A DNA stretch of 11,813 nucleotides from Mycobacterium sp. (GTDB taxonomy: Bacteria > Actinomycetota > Actinomycetes > Mycobacteriales > Mycobacteriaceae): the NCBI GenBank assembly GCA_019246375.1, contig JAFAQO010000626.1, positions 1-11,813 on the forward strand, in the 5' to 3' direction. Under the pieces are notes generated by a model. It had not been told where the DNA came from and ran no database searches. It saw only the letters and a list, made by a program, of their open reading frames with translations. Below are positions 1-7,450 of this stretch, one piece after another. Position numbers and translations under genes: made by a program. Every line of letters starts with the position of its first letter. The stretch's first letter is position 1.

Positions 1-1595
1 GCGTCACGTCCACCGAGCTCGGTGGCGATTTCGTCGAGCATCCGCTCGCCGCGCTCGACACCGCGGACCAGGCCGACGACCGACCGGTCGGCCTGATACT
101 GGGCGAAAGACTGTTCCAGCAAGCGGTGTGCGTCGTCGGGCCCCATCCGGTGCACCAGATTGATCGTCATGTTGTACGACGGCGCGAACGAGCTGCGTAA
201 TGGGAACGTGCGGGTGGAAGCCAAGCCGGCGACTTCGGCGGGCTCGACATCCGGGTGCCAGATCACCACGGCGTGGCCTTCGACGTCGATGCCACGCCTG
301 CCGGCGCGGCCGGTCAGTTGCGTGTATTCCCCCGGAGTCAGCGGAAGGTGCTGCTCCCCGTTGAACTTCACCAGCCGTTCCAGCACCACCGTGCGCGCGG
401 GCATGTTGATGCCCAAGGCCAAGGTCTCGGTGGCGAACACGGCCTTGATCAGCCCGGCGGTGAACAGCTCTTCGACCGTGTGCCGGAAAGCCGGCAAAAG
501 TCCGGCGTGGTGGGCGGCCAACCCGCGCAACAGGCCCTCCCGCCACTCGTAGTAGCCGAGCACGGCCAGGTCGGAGTCGGCAAGGTCACCGCAACGGTGG
601 TCGATCACCTCGGCGATCCGTGCCCGCTCTTCTTCGCTGGTCAGCCGCAAAGAGGAGCGCAGGCACTGCTTGACCGCTGCGTCGCACCCGGCCCGAGAGA
701 ACACGAACGTGATCGCGGGCAGCAGCGCTTCGCGGTCCAGCGCATGGATGACGTCCGGTCGGGACGGCGGCCGGTACATAGTGGGCCGTCCGGGGCCTCC
801 TCTTCCCGGCTGGCGCCGAGGGCCTCGCCAGTCGGCCAGTCGATCGGCCTCCCGGCGATGCGTGATGTGGCGCACCAGATCCGGGTCGACTCGCGGCCGG
901 CGCTTGGCATCGGCCGATTCGGCCAGCGAATCGGCCCGGTAGTCGAACAAGTCGAAGAGTCGCTTGCCGACCAGCACGTGCTGCCACAGGGGTATCGGCC
1001 GGTGTTCGTCGACCACCACAGTCGTGTCGCCACGCACGGTCTGGATCCAGCCGCCGAACTCCTCGGCGTTGCTCACCGTCGCCGATAGGCTGACCAACCG
1101 CACCTCGTCGGGCAGATGCAAGATGACCTCTTCCCACACCGCGCCGCGCATCCGGTCCGCGAGGAAATGCACCTCGTCCATCACGACGTAGGAAAGCCCT
1201 TGTAGCACAGCAGAATCGGCGTAGAGCATGTTGCGCAGCACTTCGGTGGTCATCACCACCACCGGCGCGTTGGCGTTGACCGACAAGTCGCCGGTGAGCA
1301 GTCCGATCCGGTCCTTGCCGTAGCGGGCCACAAAATCGGTGTGCTTTTGGTTGCTCAGGGCCTTCAGCGGGGTGGTGTAGAAGCATTTGCCGCCGGCGGC
1401 CAGTGCCAGGTGCACCGCAAACTCGCCGACGACCGTCTTGCCGGCGCCGGTCGGCGCGCACACCAGCACACCGTGACCATGTTCGAGCGCCGCGGATGCA
1501 CGCTGCTGAAAACCGTCCAGCGCGAAGGGCAATTCGGCGGTGAACCGAGCCAGTTCGGACCCGTCCGCGAACTTCGGCTCAGGTGACGTCGTCAT
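1..1595 (-). CDS. helY: HelY, Ski2/Mtr4-like DEAD/H-box RNA helicase (N-terminal 531 codons; C-terminus outside window)
   Basis: ATP-dependent superfamily 2 helicase of the Ski2/Mtr4/HelY group, expected to act on RNA. The frame read from ATG at 1595 stays open to the window edge; the M. tuberculosis protein is about 906 residues, so roughly 58% is present. Seen: Walker A APTGAGKT (residues 47-54), DEVH box (140-143), SAT motif (171-173) and motif VI GRAGRRG (429-435). A Gly/Arg/Pro-rich low-complexity stretch lies near residues 250-272, between the two RecA-like domains. The start overlaps the end of tatC by 17 nt in another frame and has no strong Shine-Dalgarno, which suggests translational coupling to tatC. 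Spot checks at the start, in the low-complexity stretch (about 770-870) and at the left edge stay in one frame, so no frameshift is apparent. Last gene of the pafA-helY run. Confidence 0.95.
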   Translation of the reverse strand, partial: MTTSPEPKFADGSELARFTAELPFALDGFQQRASAALEHGHGVLVCAPTGAGKTVVGEFAVHLALAAGGKCFYTTPLKALSNQKHTDFVARYGKDRIGLLTGDLSVNANAPVVVMTTEVLRNMLYADSAVLQGLSYVVMDEVHFLADRMRGAVWEEVILHLPDEVRLVSLSATVSNAEEFGGWIQTVRGDTTVVVDEHRPIPLWQHVLVGKRLFDLFDYRADSLAESADAKRRPRVDPDLVRHITHRREADRLADWRGPRRQPGRGGPGRPTMYRPPSRPDVIHALDREALLPAITFVFSRAGCDAAVKQCLRSSLRLTSEEERARIAEVIDHRCGDLADSDLAVLGYYEWREGLLRGLAAHHAGLLPAFRHTVEELFTAGLIKAVFATETLALGINMPARTVVLERLVKFNGEQHLPLTPGEYTQLTGRAGRRGIDVEGHAVVIWHPDVEPAEVAGLASTRTFPLRSSFAPSYNMTINLVHRMGPDDAHRLLEQSFAQYQADRSVVGLVRGVERGERMLDEIATELGGRD

Positions 1596-2508
1596 GAGGT
1601 CCGGCGATGCGCGACGGTGTGGCTACCGGCGACGGCGCGTCGATGGGCGACGCTTCGTCGTCGGGAACCTCGGCTTGGCGCTTGGCCTTTCGTTTGTCGT
1701 GGAACCGGGCGATCTGGATGGCCAACTCGAGCAGCAGGGTCAGCGCCAGGCCGAGCGCGACCATCGAGAACGGATCGGACCCCGGGGTGAACACCGCCGC
1801 GAACACGAACATCGCGAAGATCAAGCCGCGGCGCCACGACTTCAGCCGTTGATAGGTCAGCAGCCCGGCCAGGTTGAGCATGACGATCAGCAACGGGAAC
1901 TCGAAGCTGATCCCGAAAACCAGCAGCAGGTTGATCAGGAAACCGAAATACCGGTCGCCGGAGAGCGCGGTCACCTGGACGTCGCTGCCGACGGTCAACA
2001 GGAACCGCAACGCCTTGGACAGCACCAGATAGGCGAGCACCGCGCCGGTGACGAACAACGCCGCCGCAGGGACGACGAAAGCTACCGCGAAACGGCGCTC
2101 CTTTTTGTACAGCCCGGGCGTGATGAACGCCCAAAGCTGATAGAGCCACATCGGGCAGGCCAGCACCAGGCCCGCGGTCAAACCGACCTTCAGCCGCAGC
2201 ATGAACTGGTCGAACGGTGCGGTCGCCAACAGCCGGCATTGGCCATCGGCGCTGATCTCCGCGCGTGCCGACGGCGGCAGCGAGCAGTACGGATGCCGTA
2301 ACCACTCACCGAGGCTTTCCAGGCCGAAGAACGAATGCGCGTACCAGGCGAAGCCTATTGCTGTGGTGAGGATGATCGTCGCCAGCGAAATCAACAGCCG
2401 AGTGCGCAGTTCGGTGAGGTGGTCGACCAGCGACATCGTGCCGTCGGGATTGGTGCGGCTGCGACGAAGGCGCGGGTCGAAGCGCCGGAAGAGAGCTGTA
2501 GTGCGCAC
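1579..2508 (-). CDS. tatC: TatC, twin-arginine translocase receptor subunit
   Basis: Polytopic membrane protein of the Tat pathway. With TatB it binds the twin-arginine signal peptide and recruits TatA to export folded proteins. 309 residues, close to the 308 of M. tuberculosis. The conserved amino-terminal segment [13 protein letters not shown] (26-38) precedes six hydrophobic stretches (about 36-57, 105-127, 139-164, 187-210, 228-243, 248-266). Also seen are GLYKKERR (132-139, with the conserved Glu137), SFEFPLL (201-207) and TPGSDPF (241-247), all typical TatC positions. The carboxy-terminal tail is cytoplasmic, charged and Pro/Ala-rich. The start is GTG; the family's conserved region begins about 25 residues in, as in M. 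tuberculosis TatC. It lies 40 nt after tatA and overlaps the helY start, so tatA-tatC-helY are probably co-transcribed. Confidence 0.97.
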   Translation of the reverse strand: MRTTALFRRFDPRLRRSRTNPDGTMSLVDHLTELRTRLLISLATIILTTAIGFAWYAHSFFGLESLGEWLRHPYCSLPPSARAEISADGQCRLLATAPFDQFMLRLKVGLTAGLVLACPMWLYQLWAFITPGLYKKERRFAVAFVVPAAALFVTGAVLAYLVLSKALRFLLTVGSDVQVTALSGDRYFGFLINLLLVFGISFEFPLLIVMLNLAGLLTYQRLKSWRRGLIFAMFVFAAVFTPGSDPFSMVALGLALTLLLELAIQIARFHDKRKAKRQAEVPDDEASPIDAPSPVATPSRIAGPHDDVT

Positions 2509-2548
2509 AGTCAGTTAGGCGCGTGAGCGCCGCGATGGCGGTGCCAGG

Positions 2549-2809
2549 CTAGGCCGGCCGTGCGTCGGTGTGATCCTGCCCAGGCGCCGCAGGCGGGTCG
2601 ACCCGTTCCGACTGCACGGGAGCGGTCGCCGCAGGAGGCGCGACAGGCGGGCTCGGCTTGTTCTCGCTCTGCAGTTCACGGACCTCAGACTTGAAAATTC
2701 GCAACGACTTGCCCAGCGAACGTGCCGCGTCGGGGAGCCTCTTGGCGCCGAACAGAACGATCACCACGACCGCAACGATCGCCAAGTGACCCGGAGTAAG
2801 AGCGTTCAC
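2549..2809 (-). CDS. tatA: TatA, twin-arginine translocase pore-forming subunit
   Basis: Small single-span membrane protein that oligomerises to form the Tat translocation path. 86 residues, like the 83 of M. tuberculosis. One hydrophobic helix (about residues 8-21) is followed by the [20 protein letters not shown] hinge and amphipathic helix (20-39), the hallmark of TatA, then an acidic Pro/Ala-rich tail. The start is GTG (2809-2807). An ACCTCC stretch on the plus strand (2818-2823) gives a GGAGGT ribosome site about 9 nt upstream, which supports this start over internal codons. It sits 50 nt downstream of pafC and 40 nt upstream of tatC. TatB is normally encoded elsewhere in mycobacteria and is not in this window. 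Confidence 0.97.
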   Translation of the reverse strand: MNALTPGHLAIVAVVVIVLFGAKRLPDAARSLGKSLRIFKSEVRELQSENKPSPPVAPPAATAPVQSERVDPPAAPGQDHTDARPA

Positions 2810-2817
2810 TTTTGATT

Positions 2818-2823
2818 ACCTCC
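2818..2823 (-). promoter_or_regulatory. Ribosome binding site of tatA (GGAGGT)
   Basis: The minus strand reads GGAGGT 8 nt before the GTG start of tatA. It is a near-perfect anti-16S match, stronger than at neighbouring genes, and it fixes the GTG at 2809 as the tatA start. Confidence 0.75.
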
Positions 2824-2859
2824 AGACGTCCTCCCGATGCTACCGCAGCCCGGGGTCCC

Positions 2860-3828
2860 CTACTCTGAACGCGCCGCGGCCTGGTAAAGGTCCAGCGCCG
2901 CCGCGGCGGCGTCCCGCACCCGTCGCGCCAGCGACTCGGGCGCCAGCACCTGCACCGCCGACCCGAAGCCCAGCACCAGCCGCGTCATCCAGTCGTCGGA
3001 GGCGTAGGTCATCGCCGCCTCGCAGTAGCCGTCGGGCAGCTCGCGCAGCAGGCGCATCGGATAGTACTCGAACATCCACGACGCGGACGGGGCCAGCCGC
3101 AGGGTCGCCGAGGGTAGCGAGGGATCCGCGTCGAACAGCGAGGTGTCTGGCGGGGCCTGGACCGCCGGTTCGGGCGGCGCGGACGGCTCGTCGAGCACCT
3201 GCGCGTCGACGATCCGGTCGAACCGGAACAGCCGCACCCCTTCGGCCTCACGCGACCACGCCTCCAGATAGCTGTGGTCACCGACCAGCACCACCGTGAT
3301 CGGGTCCACGACGCGGCTGGACAGCGTGTCGTGTGACGCCGAATAGTAATCGATCGCCAGGGCACGGTTAGACCGCACCGCAGTGCGCACCGCCGCGGCG
3401 GCGTCGCTTTCAGCGGGCGCCGGCTCTTCGACCGCGGCCGCCGAGCCGTGAGTGGCGGCACCGGCCGCCGATTCGATTTTGGCGATCGCGCTGCGCGCCG
3501 CCTCGGGATCCAGCACACCGGGGATGTCCGCCAGCGCCCGTAACGCCGCCAGCAAGCCGGTGGCCTCCGGCGAGGTCAGCTGAAGCGGCCGGTCGATGCC
3601 CGCCGAGAACGTCACCTCGATGGTGTCACCGGAGAACTCGAAGTCGATCAGATCGCCGGGGCCGTAGCCGGGCAGGCCGCACAGCCACAGCTGGTTGAGG
3701 TCGTCGTCGAGCTGCTCCAAAGACACACCCAGGTCCGTCGCGGCCTCGGCACGGGTGATCCGGGGGTTGGCTTGGAAATACGGCACCATATTGAGCAGTC
3801 GCACGAGGCGGGTGGAGACGGGAGTCAT
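2860..3828 (-). CDS. pafC: PafC, WYL-domain transcriptional regulator
   Basis: Partner of PafB. In mycobacteria the PafB-PafC complex activates many DNA-repair genes independently of LexA/RecA. 322 residues (316 in M. tuberculosis). Seen: an amino-terminal winged-helix region (about 5-60, with ITRAEAATDLGVSLEQLDDD at 24-43), a middle helical linker ending in an Ala/Glu-rich stretch (120-147), a WYL-type domain (about 148-210, with DYYSASHDTLSSRVVDP and VGDHSYLEAW; the usual W-Y-L core is HSYLEAW here), and a WCX-like carboxy-terminal region (about 241-305). The ATG at 3828 lies inside the ATGA at the end of the MIRU copies. An AGGAGG inside the adjacent MIRU copy lies about 10 nt upstream. 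Originally pafB and pafC probably overlapped directly; two 53-bp units now separate them. Confidence 0.96.
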   Translation of the reverse strand: MTPVSTRLVRLLNMVPYFQANPRITRAEAATDLGVSLEQLDDDLNQLWLCGLPGYGPGDLIDFEFSGDTIEVTFSAGIDRPLQLTSPEATGLLAALRALADIPGVLDPEAARSAIAKIESAAGAATHGSAAAVEEPAPAESDAAAAVRTAVRSNRALAIDYYSASHDTLSSRVVDPITVVLVGDHSYLEAWSREAEGVRLFRFDRIVDAQVLDEPSAPPEPAVQAPPDTSLFDADPSLPSATLRLAPSASWMFEYYPMRLLRELPDGYCEAAMTYASDDWMTRLVLGFGSAVQVLAPESLARRVRDAAAAALDLYQAAARSE

Positions 3829-3881
3829 AGGCGCCGCTCCTCCTCATCGCTGCGCTCTGCATCGTCGCCGGCGCGGGTCAT
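3825..3881 (-). CDS. MIRU micro-ORF 2, 18 residues
   Basis: Second copy of the repeat-encoded micro-ORF, reading MTRAGDDAERSDEEERRL. It differs from the first by Arg for Gly at residue 10. Its ATG overlaps the stop of micro-ORF 1, and its own TGA overlaps the pafC ATG. The chain pafB, micro-ORF 1, micro-ORF 2, pafC is therefore linked by three ATGA junctions. No function beyond translational coupling is evident. Confidence 0.35.
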   Translation of the reverse strand: MTRAGDDAERSDEEERRL

Positions 3882-3934
3882 AGGCGCCGCTCCTCCTCAT
3901 CGCTGCCCTCTGCATCGTCGCCGGCGCGGGTCAT
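3878..3934 (-). CDS. MIRU micro-ORF 1, 18 residues
   Basis: ATG at 3934-3932 overlaps the TGA stop of pafB in an ATGA. The frame reads MTRAGDDAEGSDEEERRL and stops at a TGA that overlaps the next ATG. It is a very acidic and basic, Gly-poor peptide with no recognised domain. Its likely role, if translated, is to keep ribosomes moving from pafB to pafC rather than to make a functional peptide. Translation itself is inferred from the overlapping stop/start arrangement. Confidence 0.35.
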   Translation of the reverse strand: MTRAGDDAEGSDEEERRL

Positions 3935-4923
3935 AGGCGCGATACCTCAGCCTGGCCGCGCAACCGGGTCAACACATCCTCGCGCAGGGTCGCTGGTTCG
4001 AGCACGACGGCGTCAGCGCCGTAGCCGGTGATTTCGCGCACCAGCCGGTCGGTGGATCCGATGTCGAGTTCGATCACCTCGCCGGCGCGGCCGGCCAACT
4101 GCCGCGGGCCGATCGATCTTCCGGCGCGCCGCAGCGCGGTGACCCGTCCGTCGGCCACCCACACTGTGGCCTGCTGGCCGGTGGGCACCTCGGCGACGGC
4201 CTCGGCCACGATCTTGCGCAGATCCACGCCCTCGGGCCGGGTCACGGCGGCGGCCGGACCGATCGGTGTCACTTCGGCGCCGATCCGGGAGAGCCGGAAC
4301 ACGCGGGTGGCGTCGCGGTCGCGGTCGTGTCCGACCAGGTACCAGCGGCCCCGCTCGGTGAGCACTCCCCACGGTTCGACGGTGCGTGTGGTGTAGGGCT
4401 CGGTGCGCGAGGGCCGGTGCGGAAATTGCACCGCCTGGCCGGATTGGATGGCGGCCAGAAGCTTTCCGAGATTGCCTTCTGAGCCGCGCAGTCCCGGCTG
4501 GCCCGCCGGCGAGGCGAAGGTGACCGGGGCGTCCGGGTCGACGTCCACCCCGGCCGCCCGCAGCTTCAGCAGCGCGCCCTGGGTGGCGGTGATCAGTTCA
4601 GGCGACTCCCACAGCTGGGTGGCGACGGCGACCGCGGCCGCCTCGTCCGGGTTCAGCTCGACCGGTGGAAGCGCATAGGCGTCGCGGTTGATGCGATAGC
4701 CCTCGGTGGGCTCGAACGACGACACCCTGCCGGTCTCCAGCGGGATGCCGAGGTCGCGAAGCTCGTTCTTGTCACGCTCGAACATCCGGGAGAACGACTC
4801 GTCGGTCGGACTGTCGGAATAGCCCGCCACGCTGGCCCGGATCTTCTCTGCGGTGATGTAGCCGCGGGTGGACAGCAAGGCGATGACGAGGTTCATCAGC
4901 CGTTCGACTTTGGAGGTCGCCAT
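3931..4923 (-). CDS. pafB: PafB, WYL-domain transcriptional regulator
   Basis: Works with PafC as a DNA-damage-responsive transcription activator; WYL domains are proposed to sense single-stranded nucleic acid. 330 residues, about the family length. Seen: amino-terminal winged helix-turn-helix (about 4-80, with RLMNLVIALLSTRGYITAEK and ERDKNELRDLGIPL), a linker domain, a WYL domain (about 152-220) with the eponymous Trp194-Tyr195-Leu196 in RGRWYLVGHD and the downstream RVFRLSRI, and a WCX-like carboxy-terminal domain (about 253-328). ATG start at 4923, 16 nt after the pafA stop. The last codons (GCG-CCT-ATGA region) match the start of the MIRU unit, so the extreme carboxy-terminus may be repeat-derived. 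Part of the pafA-pafB-pafC operon. Confidence 0.97.
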   Translation of the reverse strand: MATSKVERLMNLVIALLSTRGYITAEKIRASVAGYSDSPTDESFSRMFERDKNELRDLGIPLETGRVSSFEPTEGYRINRDAYALPPVELNPDEAAAVAVATQLWESPELITATQGALLKLRAAGVDVDPDAPVTFASPAGQPGLRGSEGNLGKLLAAIQSGQAVQFPHRPSRTEPYTTRTVEPWGVLTERGRWYLVGHDRDRDATRVFRLSRIGAEVTPIGPAAAVTRPEGVDLRKIVAEAVAEVPTGQQATVWVADGRVTALRRAGRSIGPRQLAGRAGEVIELDIGSTDRLVREITGYGADAVVLEPATLREDVLTRLRGQAEVSRL

Positions 4924-4939
4924 CCGGCAAGCCTAGGGG

Positions 4940-6298
4940 CTACATGCTGGCGATCAGCCGTTTGACCCGCTCGTCGACCGACCGGAACGGGTCTTTGCAC
5001 AACACGGTGCGCTGAGCCTGGTCGTTGAGCTTCAGGTGCACCCAGTCGACGGTGAAATCGCGGCCGGCGGCCTGGGCGGCGCTGATGAATTCGCCGCGCA
5101 ACCGGGCGCGGGTGGTCTGCGGCGGATGGTCGACGGCCTCTTCGATTTCTTCGTCGGTGGTGATCCGCGATGCCAGGCCCTTGCGCTGCAGCAGGTCGAA
5201 TACGCCGCGACCGCGCTTGATGTCGTGGTAGGCCAGATCCAATTGGGCGATTTTGGGGTCGGACAGCTCCATGTTGTAGCGGTCCTGGTAACGCTGGAAC
5301 AGCTTGCGCTTGATCACCCAGTCGATCTCGGTGTCGACCTTGGCGAAGTCCTGGCTTTCCACGGCGTCGAGCTGACGGCCCCACAGGTCGACGACCTGCT
5401 CGATCTGCGCGTTGGGCTCACGGGTCTGCAGGTGCTCGACGGCGCGCGCGTAGTACTCCCGCTGGATGTCCAGCGCACTGGCCTGACGGCCGCCGGCCAG
5501 CCGCACCGGGCGGCGGCCGGTGACGTCGTGGCTGACCTCGCGGATCGCGCGAATCGGGTTGTCCAGCGAGAAATCGCGGAATGCCACGCCCGCTTCGACC
5601 ATCTCCAGTACCAGCGCGGCGGTACCCACCTTGAGCATGGTGGTGGTCTCGCACATGTTGGAGTCGCCGACGATGACGTGCAAGCGCCGGTATTTCTCGG
5701 CGTCGGCGTGCGGTTCGTCGCGGGTATTGATGATCGGGCGGCTGCGGGTGGTTGCCGAGGAGACACCTTCCCAAATGTGCTCAGCTCGCTGCGAAAGGCA
5801 GAAGGTGGCGGCCTTGGGGGTCTGCAACACCTTGCCGGCGCCGCAGATCAGCTGACGGGTCACCAGGAAGGGCAGCAGCACATCGGAAATGCGGGAAAAC
5901 TCGCCCGCCCGCACGATCAGGTAGTTCTCGTGACAGCCATACGAGTTGCCCGCCGAGTCGGTGTTGTTCTTGAACAGATAGATGTCGCCGCCGATGCCCT
6001 CGTCGGCAAGCCGCTGCTCGGCGTCGACCAGCAGATCTTCCAGCACCCGCTCGCCGGCGCGGTCGTGGGTGACCAGCTGGACCAGGCTGTCGCATTCGGC
6101 GGTCGCATACTCGGGATGGCTGCCCACGTCGAGGTAAAGCCGCGCGCCATTGCGCAGGAAAACATTCGAGCTGCGACCCCAGGAGACCACCCGGCGGAAC
6201 AAGTAGCGAGCCACCTCGTCCGGGCTGAGACGGCGGTGACCATGAAAAGTGCAGGTAACACCGAACTCGGTCTCGATGCCCATGATTCGTCGCTGCAC
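4940..6298 (-). CDS. pafA: PafA, Pup-protein ligase
   Basis: Joins the side-chain carboxylate of Pup's carboxy-terminal glutamate to a lysine of the target protein, using ATP, and so marks proteins for the proteasome. 452 residues, the same as M. tuberculosis PafA. It is a glutamine-synthetase-like carboxylate-amine ligase. Seen: MGIETEFG (residues 6-13, containing the Mg/ATP-ligand Glu9) and [12 protein letters not shown] (53-64, with the catalytic base Asp57). Further typical stretches are [17 protein letters not shown] (110-126) and [13 protein letters not shown] (187-199). The carboxy-terminal Pup-binding region ends [18 protein letters not shown]. The start is GTG at 6298, giving the family-standard amino-terminus, and it may be leaderless. 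It is separated from pup-prcB-prcA by the 3.6-kb accessory segment, so here it needs its own promoter. Confidence 0.98.
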   Translation of the reverse strand: MQRRIMGIETEFGVTCTFHGHRRLSPDEVARYLFRRVVSWGRSSNVFLRNGARLYLDVGSHPEYATAECDSLVQLVTHDRAGERVLEDLLVDAEQRLADEGIGGDIYLFKNNTDSAGNSYGCHENYLIVRAGEFSRISDVLLPFLVTRQLICGAGKVLQTPKAATFCLSQRAEHIWEGVSSATTRSRPIINTRDEPHADAEKYRRLHVIVGDSNMCETTTMLKVGTAALVLEMVEAGVAFRDFSLDNPIRAIREVSHDVTGRRPVRLAGGRQASALDIQREYYARAVEHLQTREPNAQIEQVVDLWGRQLDAVESQDFAKVDTEIDWVIKRKLFQRYQDRYNMELSDPKIAQLDLAYHDIKRGRGVFDLLQRKGLASRITTDEEIEEAVDHPPQTTRARLRGEFISAAQAAGRDFTVDWVHLKLNDQAQRTVLCKDPFRSVDERVKRLIASM

Positions 6299-6305
6299 GA
6301 GATCG

Positions 6306-6311
6306 AGCGTA
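6306..6311 (-). promoter_or_regulatory. Possible -10 element (TACGCT) for a leaderless pafA transcript
   Basis: On the minus strand TACGCT, matching the mycobacterial TANNNT -10 pattern, is followed by 7 nt and then the GTG start of pafA. No Shine-Dalgarno lies before this GTG. That spacing is typical of leaderless mycobacterial transcripts whose first base is the start codon. No convincing -35 was seen. Inference from pattern only. Confidence 0.4.
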
Positions 6312-6526
6312 CTGGCTGTCGGCGCGACTGGTGCGGAACCCCACTGTGGAGAATGTCGACGGGCCAGTGCTCTGACCTGCCGGGGTGGGGCGCTGGCGGG
6401 CCAACGTTAGACCGCACGTCGATGGGCGCGAGCCGGCAATTCATTCGGTCTGCCCTGAATAGTGCGGTAGAGTCGACGTTGCTCGTTGCCGCGAGCACAT
6501 TCGTAAGAAAGGCGTTTCCAACAACC
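6312..6526. other. Divergent intergenic region between pafA and the phosphodiesterase gene
   Basis: No gene is evident on either strand. It should hold the promoters of both flanking genes. For the plus-strand phosphodiesterase, TTCGGT (6444-6449), an 18-nt gap and TAGAGT (6468-6473) form a weak promoter candidate that would give a leader of roughly 45 nt. An in-frame ATG at 6422 could extend the phosphodiesterase by 35 residues but is disfavoured. No repeat or insertion-sequence end was recognised. Confidence 0.4.
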
Positions 6527-7447
6527 GTGGATAAACCCAGGGTCGCGGAGAATCCGCGGCCGGACCACGTAATCGCACACATCAGCGACACTCACCTCAT
6601 AGCCGGCGACGGCGAACTGTACGCAGCTGTCGACGCCGACGCCCGATTATCCGAGATGCTTGAGCGGCTCGAGAGTTCGCAAACGCGCCCCGACGCATTG
6701 ATCTTTACCGGCGACCTCGCCGACACCGGCCATCCAGACGCTTATCGCAAGCTGCGTGGACTGGTCGAGCCCTTGGCCGATCGCCTCGGTGCTCAGGTCA
6801 TCTGGGTGATGGGTAACCACGACAACCGAGCGGCGTTGGGCGAACATCTGCTGCGCGAGGCGCCGACGATGGCCCCGTTGGACCGGGTGCACGATGTCGC
6901 CGGCTTACGTGTCATCGTCTTGGACACCTCCGTTCCCGGCCACCACCACGGGGAGATCACGATCGAGCAGCTGCAGTGGCTCGCTGCGCAACTCGCCGAA
7001 CCCGCCCCCTTCGGCACCATCCTGGCGATGCACCACCCGCCGATTCCCAGCGTGCAGGACCTCGCCGTCATGGTGGAGCTGCGCGACCAAGCCCGACTGG
7101 CACAGGTCCTACGCGGCACCGACGTCCGCAGCATCCTCGCCGGGCACCTGCACTACTCCACCACGGCCACCTTCGCCGGCATCCCCGTCTCAGTGGCCTC
7201 GGCCAGCTGCTATACCCAGGACCTGCTGACGCCTGGAACCCGAGGTCACGATCGTGCACAAGCGTTCAACCTCGTGCACTGCTATCCAGAAACGGTTGTG
7301 CACACCGTCATACCGTTGGCCTCCGGCCCTACCGTGGGTCGGTTCGTCCCGCCTGAGGCCGTGCAGCGTGAACTGGCCGGTGCCGGCGTGAGCATCGTGC
7401 CCGCGAGCCGGATACCGCGCATCCCACGGCAGCTCGCGCGCACTTAG
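6527..7447 (+). CDS. Class III cyclic-nucleotide phosphodiesterase (Rv0805-like metallophosphoesterase)
   Basis: Binuclear-metal phosphoesterase of the CpdA/Rv0805 group, expected to hydrolyse cyclic nucleotides (Rv0805 acts on 3',5'-cAMP and better on 2',3'-cAMP). 306 residues; Rv0805 has 318. With GTG at 6527 as start, the metal ligands fall at the numbers known for Rv0805: Asp21 and His23 (SDTHL), Asp63 (TGDLAD), Asn97 and His98 (GNHD), His169 (AMHHPP), His207 and His209 (GHLHYS). The fold hallmarks [13 protein letters not shown] and [12 protein letters not shown] are also present. A purine-rich AGAAAGG about 14 nt upstream is a mediocre ribosome site. The carboxy-terminus is shorter and different from Rv0805's. 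It converges on the Stealth gene with a 3-nt gap, as Rv0805 does with cpsY in M. tuberculosis. Unusual location: between pafA and prcA. Confidence 0.93.
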   Translation: MDKPRVAENPRPDHVIAHISDTHLIAGDGELYAAVDADARLSEMLERLESSQTRPDALIFTGDLADTGHPDAYRKLRGLVEPLADRLGAQVIWVMGNHDNRAALGEHLLREAPTMAPLDRVHDVAGLRVIVLDTSVPGHHHGEITIEQLQWLAAQLAEPAPFGTILAMHHPPIPSVQDLAVMVELRDQARLAQVLRGTDVRSILAGHLHYSTTATFAGIPVSVASASCYTQDLLTPGTRGHDRAQAFNLVHCYPETVVHTVIPLASGPTVGRFVPPEAVQRELAGAGVSIVPASRIPRIPRQLART

Positions 7448-7450
7448 GCT

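Larger units (their letters stand above)
3824..3940 (-). repeat. MIRU-type interspersed repeat: two tandem 53-bp copies plus an 11-bp partial copy
   Basis: Positions 3824-3876 and 3877-3929 are the same 53-bp unit with a single mismatch (G versus C at the equivalent of 3853/3906), and 3930-3940 repeats its first 11 bases. Each junction reads TCAT on the plus strand, which is ATGA on the minus strand. Length, sequence and position between two genes of an operon match the 53-bp class of mycobacterial interspersed repetitive units described from the senX3-regX3 intergenic region. Such units are thought to insert into overlapping stop/start sites. Each copy also carries GAGGAGG upstream of the next ATGA, so it supplies a ribosome site as well as spacing. 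Confidence 0.92.

Noticed and set aside
586..1461. Long minus-strand open frame inside helY in another frame
   Set aside because: A shadow of helY: the HelY frame is continuous and carries all helicase motifs, while this frame shows Arg-rich low-complexity sequence only.
6315..6325. CTGTCGGCG resembling the PafBC-dependent promoter motif
   Set aside because: Only 7 of 9 bases match and no -10 follows at the required distance.
5036..6526. Very long plus-strand open frame (803 codons) running antisense through pafA into the phosphodiesterase
   Set aside because: The part before 6527 is antisense to pafA and is open only because of high-GC codon bias. Homology to Rv0805 starts exactly at the GTG at 6527.
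6422..6526. Upstream ATG at 6422 as the phosphodiesterase start
   Set aside because: It adds 35 residues not seen in Rv0805 and would place the start upstream of the candidate promoter; the GTG at 6527 gives identical metal-ligand numbering to Rv0805.
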